Of a DNA stretch of 16,336 bases, positions 12,944 through 16,336 are shown one piece after another. The stretch comes from Pseudomonadota bacterium. Its GTDB lineage: Bacteria > Pseudomonadota > Gammaproteobacteria > Xanthomonadales > Rhodanobacteraceae. The translations under genes were made by a program, and so were the position numbers. Every line of letters begins with the position of its first letter. Positions within the stretch are counted from its first letter, which is position 1. The notes under the pieces are model-generated. The model was given only the letters and a program-made list of their open reading frames with translations. It ran no database searches and was not told where the DNA came from. The stretch spans positions 1 to 16,336 of the forward strand of contig JAEWGO010000024.1 of the NCBI GenBank assembly GCA_023388255.1, read 5' to 3'.

Positions 12944-12984
12944 CCCGGGGTTTACCCCACGAACTTGCAGGCTCGGTTCAACGC

Positions 12985-13359
12985 ATGTCAACAGTCAATC
13001 AGCTGGTTCGCAAGCCGCGCAGCCCGAAGACGTACAAGAGCGCGTCTCCGGCTCTCGCGAATTGCCCGCAGCGCCGCGGCGTCTGCACGCGCGTGTACAC
13101 CACGACCCCGAAGAAGCCGAACTCGGCTTTGCGCAAGGTCGCCAAGGTGCGTCTGACCAACGGTTTCGAAGTCATCAGCTATATCGGTGGCGAAGGTCAC
13201 AATCTGCAGGAACACTCGGTCGTGCTGATCCGTGGCGGCCGTGTCAAGGATCTGCCCGGTGTGCGCTACCACACCGTGCGCGGCAGTCTTGACGCCGCTG
13301 GCGTTACCAAGCGCCGCAAGAGTCGTTCCAAGTACGGCGCCAAGCGTCCTAAGGCTTGA
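12985..13359 (+). CDS. rpsL: 30S ribosomal protein S12
   Basis: S12 sits at the decoding centre and controls tRNA selection accuracy. The product is 124 aa, identical in length to E. coli S12. The segments TTTPKKPNSALRK (39-51) and GGRVKDLPGVRYH (84-96) are conserved. K43 and K88 (E. coli K42 and K87 without the initiator Met) are wild type, so rpsL-based streptomycin resistance is not indicated. The frame stays open upstream to a TTG at 12871, but that would start inside the promoter. ATG 12985 with MSTVNQLVRKP is the family start. Its Shine-Dalgarno sequence is poor (GCAGG, 13 bases away). It is the first gene of the str operon, with rpsG 75 bases downstream. Confidence 0.99.
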   Translation: MSTVNQLVRKPRSPKTYKSASPALANCPQRRGVCTRVYTTTPKKPNSALRKVAKVRLTNGFEVISYIGGEGHNLQEHSVVLIRGGRVKDLPGVRYHTVRGSLDAAGVTKRRKSRSKYGAKRPKA

Positions 13360-13434
13360 TCCCGGCGGTTTCCACAGGCGTTTCGGCGCTTGAGTATCAA
13401 GCGGTCTCCGTGGCCGCATCATTGAGAAGAATCC
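13360..13434 (+). promoter_or_regulatory. rpsL-rpsG intercistronic region, candidate S7 control site
   Basis: The 75-base spacer contains a perfect 7-bp hairpin, CGCTTGA (13387-13393)/TCAAGCG (13397-13403), with a GTA loop. In E. coli, S7 binds the S12-S7 intercistronic mRNA and represses translation of S7 and genes downstream. Position is the main support. I did not match the E. coli S7-binding fold in detail. Confidence 0.35.
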
Positions 13435-13902
13435 ATGTCACGTAAAGGCAATACCCCCACGCGCGAACTGCTGCCCGATCCCAAGCACGGCAGCCAGGTC
13501 ATCGCCCGCTTCATCAATATGGTGATGCAGAGCGGCAAGAAGTCCGTCGCCGAGAAGATCGTCTATGGTGCGCTCGGCTATATCGGCGAGAAGCATGCCG
13601 AGCCGGTCGGTCTGGTCGAGAAGGCGCTGAACAATGTCGCCCCGGCGGTCGAGGTGAAATCCCGCCGCGTCGGTGGTGCGACCTATCAGGTCCCGGTCGA
13701 GGTGCGTTCGTCGCGCCGTACCGCCCTCGCGATGCGCTGGCTGATCGACGCTGCGCGCAAGCGCGGCGAGAACACGATGCCGCGCAAGCTGGCAGCCGAG
13801 CTGCTCGAAGCCTCCGAGAACCGCGGCGGCGCGGTCAAGAAGCGTGAAGAAACGCATCGCATGGCGGAAGCCAACAAGGCGTTCTCGCACTATCGCTGGT
13901 AA
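13435..13902 (+). CDS. rpsG: 30S ribosomal protein S7
   Basis: S7 nucleates assembly of the 30S head and lines the E site. The product is 155 aa, the usual bacterial length and without the longer C-terminal tail of E. coli K-12. The signature region LLPDPKHGS (12-20), the block EVKSRRVGGATYQVPVEV (73-90) and the C-terminus HRMAEANKAFSHYRW are clear. The ribosome binding site is weak (GAGAAG at 13424-13429, 5 bases from ATG), which fits translational coupling to rpsL. fusA follows after 127 bases. Confidence 0.99.
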   Translation: MSRKGNTPTRELLPDPKHGSQVIARFINMVMQSGKKSVAEKIVYGALGYIGEKHAEPVGLVEKALNNVAPAVEVKSRRVGGATYQVPVEVRSSRRTALAMRWLIDAARKRGENTMPRKLAAELLEASENRGGAVKKREETHRMAEANKAFSHYRW

Positions 13903-14029
13903 GCGCTCGGCATCGCCGTCATTTGCATGGCGATACAGCAATCCGGCATCCAGGCCGGACTTATCGACAAAATATCCGACCCGGATGGTCGGCTCAAGCT
14001 CAGGGCGGGAAGTCCTGTAAAGGTAGATT
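13903..14029 (+). other. Structured rpsG-fusA spacer
   Basis: This spacer has no gene but three small hairpins: ATCGCC (13912-13917)/GGCGAT (13929-13934), TCCGGC (13942-13947)/GCCGGA (13954-13959), and CCGACC (13976-13981)/GGTCGG (13987-13992). None has a T-tract. The fusA Shine-Dalgarno AAAGGT is at 14019-14024. E. coli has a comparable-length spacer between rpsG and fusA. No promoter is recognised. Confidence 0.4.
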
Positions 14030-16120
<2,091 letters not shown>

Positions 16121-16125
16121 GGCGT

Positions 16126-16174
16126 GCGACCGGTTTCCGGTCGCGACAATCCAGATGCGGCCTGCCGGGCCGCA
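16126..16174 (+). other. Two adjacent hairpins between fusA and tuf
   Basis: GCGACCGG (16126-16133)/CCGGTCGC (16137-16144) is a perfect 8-bp stem with a TTT loop. TGCGGCC (16156-16162)/GGCCGCA (16168-16174) is a perfect 7-bp stem with a TGCCG loop. A T-containing stretch (TTTCTGTTTT) starts 13 bases after the second stem, too far for a classical terminator. They may stabilise or process the fusA 3' end so that the more abundant tuf mRNA can be handled separately. No function is proven. Confidence 0.45.
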
Positions 16175-16209
16175 CTGAAAACCAAATTTCTGTTTTGAGG
16201 TTCTGAGTC

Positions 16210-16336
16210 ATGTCCAAGGAAAAATTCGAGCGCAAGAAGCCGCACGTGAACGTGGGCACGATCGGTCACGTTGACCACGGCAAGACGACGCTGACGGCGG
16301 CGCTGACGAAGATCGGCGCGGAGCGGTTTGGCGGCG
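16210..16336 (+). CDS. tuf: Elongation factor Tu, N-terminal end (partial, 3' end outside window)
   Basis: These are the first 42 codons of EF-Tu, starting MSKEKFERKKPHVNVGTIGH. The P-loop GHVDHGKT (19-26) is complete. The gene runs off the window within the segment that follows ALTKIGAERFGG. The ribosome binding site GAGGT (16197-16201) is 8 bases from the ATG. It is the last visible gene of the str operon, in the usual rpsL-rpsG-fusA-tuf order, and is the second tuf copy in the window. Confidence 0.98.
   Translation, partial: MSKEKFERKKPHVNVGTIGHVDHGKTTLTAALTKIGAERFGG

Noticed and set aside
12871..12984. N-terminal extension of rpsL from an upstream TTG
   Set aside because: The extension would begin at the -35 box and read through the promoter and terminator hairpin. 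Family alignment places the start at 12985.

Overview
This window is a compact block of core transcription and translation genes from a gammaproteobacterium, all on the + strand. It runs from the 3' end of one elongation factor Tu gene to the 5' end of a second: tuf (3' end) - tRNA-Trp - secE - nusG - rplK - rplA - rplJ - rplL - rpoB - rpoC - rpsL - rpsG - fusA - tuf (5' end). Three things point to the order Xanthomonadales/Lysobacterales. The arrangement tuf/tRNA-Trp/secE/nusG joins the rif region (rplKAJL-rpoBC) directly to the str operon (rpsL-rpsG-fusA-tuf). NusG has a short insertion and RpoB an insertion of about 22 residues relative to E. coli, and as I remember the family both match Xanthomonas/Xylella-type proteins. 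The DNA is GC-rich with strong third-position GC bias. I cannot name a genus.

Layout. Positions 1-775 hold the tuf tail, a terminator-like hairpin, a complete tRNA-Trp with encoded CCA, and secE. Positions 783-3927 hold nusG and the stalk and L1-arm ribosomal proteins L11, L1, L10 and L7/L12. Between L1 and L10 lies a 347-base gap with a strong intrinsic-terminator hairpin followed by an L10-type leader. Positions 3928-4207 form a densely structured spacer before rpoB. Positions 4208-12704 encode the RNA polymerase beta and beta' subunits. Positions 12705-12984 contain a REP-like repeat, a near-consensus sigma-70 promoter and a terminator directly downstream of it. Positions 12985-16336 are the str operon.

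How the genes work together. SecE is the small subunit of the SecYEG translocon. NusG couples RNA polymerase to ribosomes and Rho. RpoB and RpoC form the polymerase active centre. L11, L10 and L7/L12 form the GTPase-associated stalk that recruits EF-Tu and EF-G, which are encoded by the flanking tuf and fusA genes. S12 and S7 belong to the 30S subunit.

The coding content is ordinary. Every protein is full length for its family (except the two edge-truncated tuf genes), with intact catalytic and metal-binding residues. I found no mobile element, CRISPR array, defence system or unknown protein. The interest lies in the spacers. They hold a promoter-proximal attenuator candidate upstream of rpsL, a five-structure array between rplL and rpoB that includes a REPIN-like element and a long RNase III-like stem, a heptanucleotide tandem repeat running into the rpoC ribosome binding site, and two tuf copies in direct orientation around about 16 kb of essential genes.
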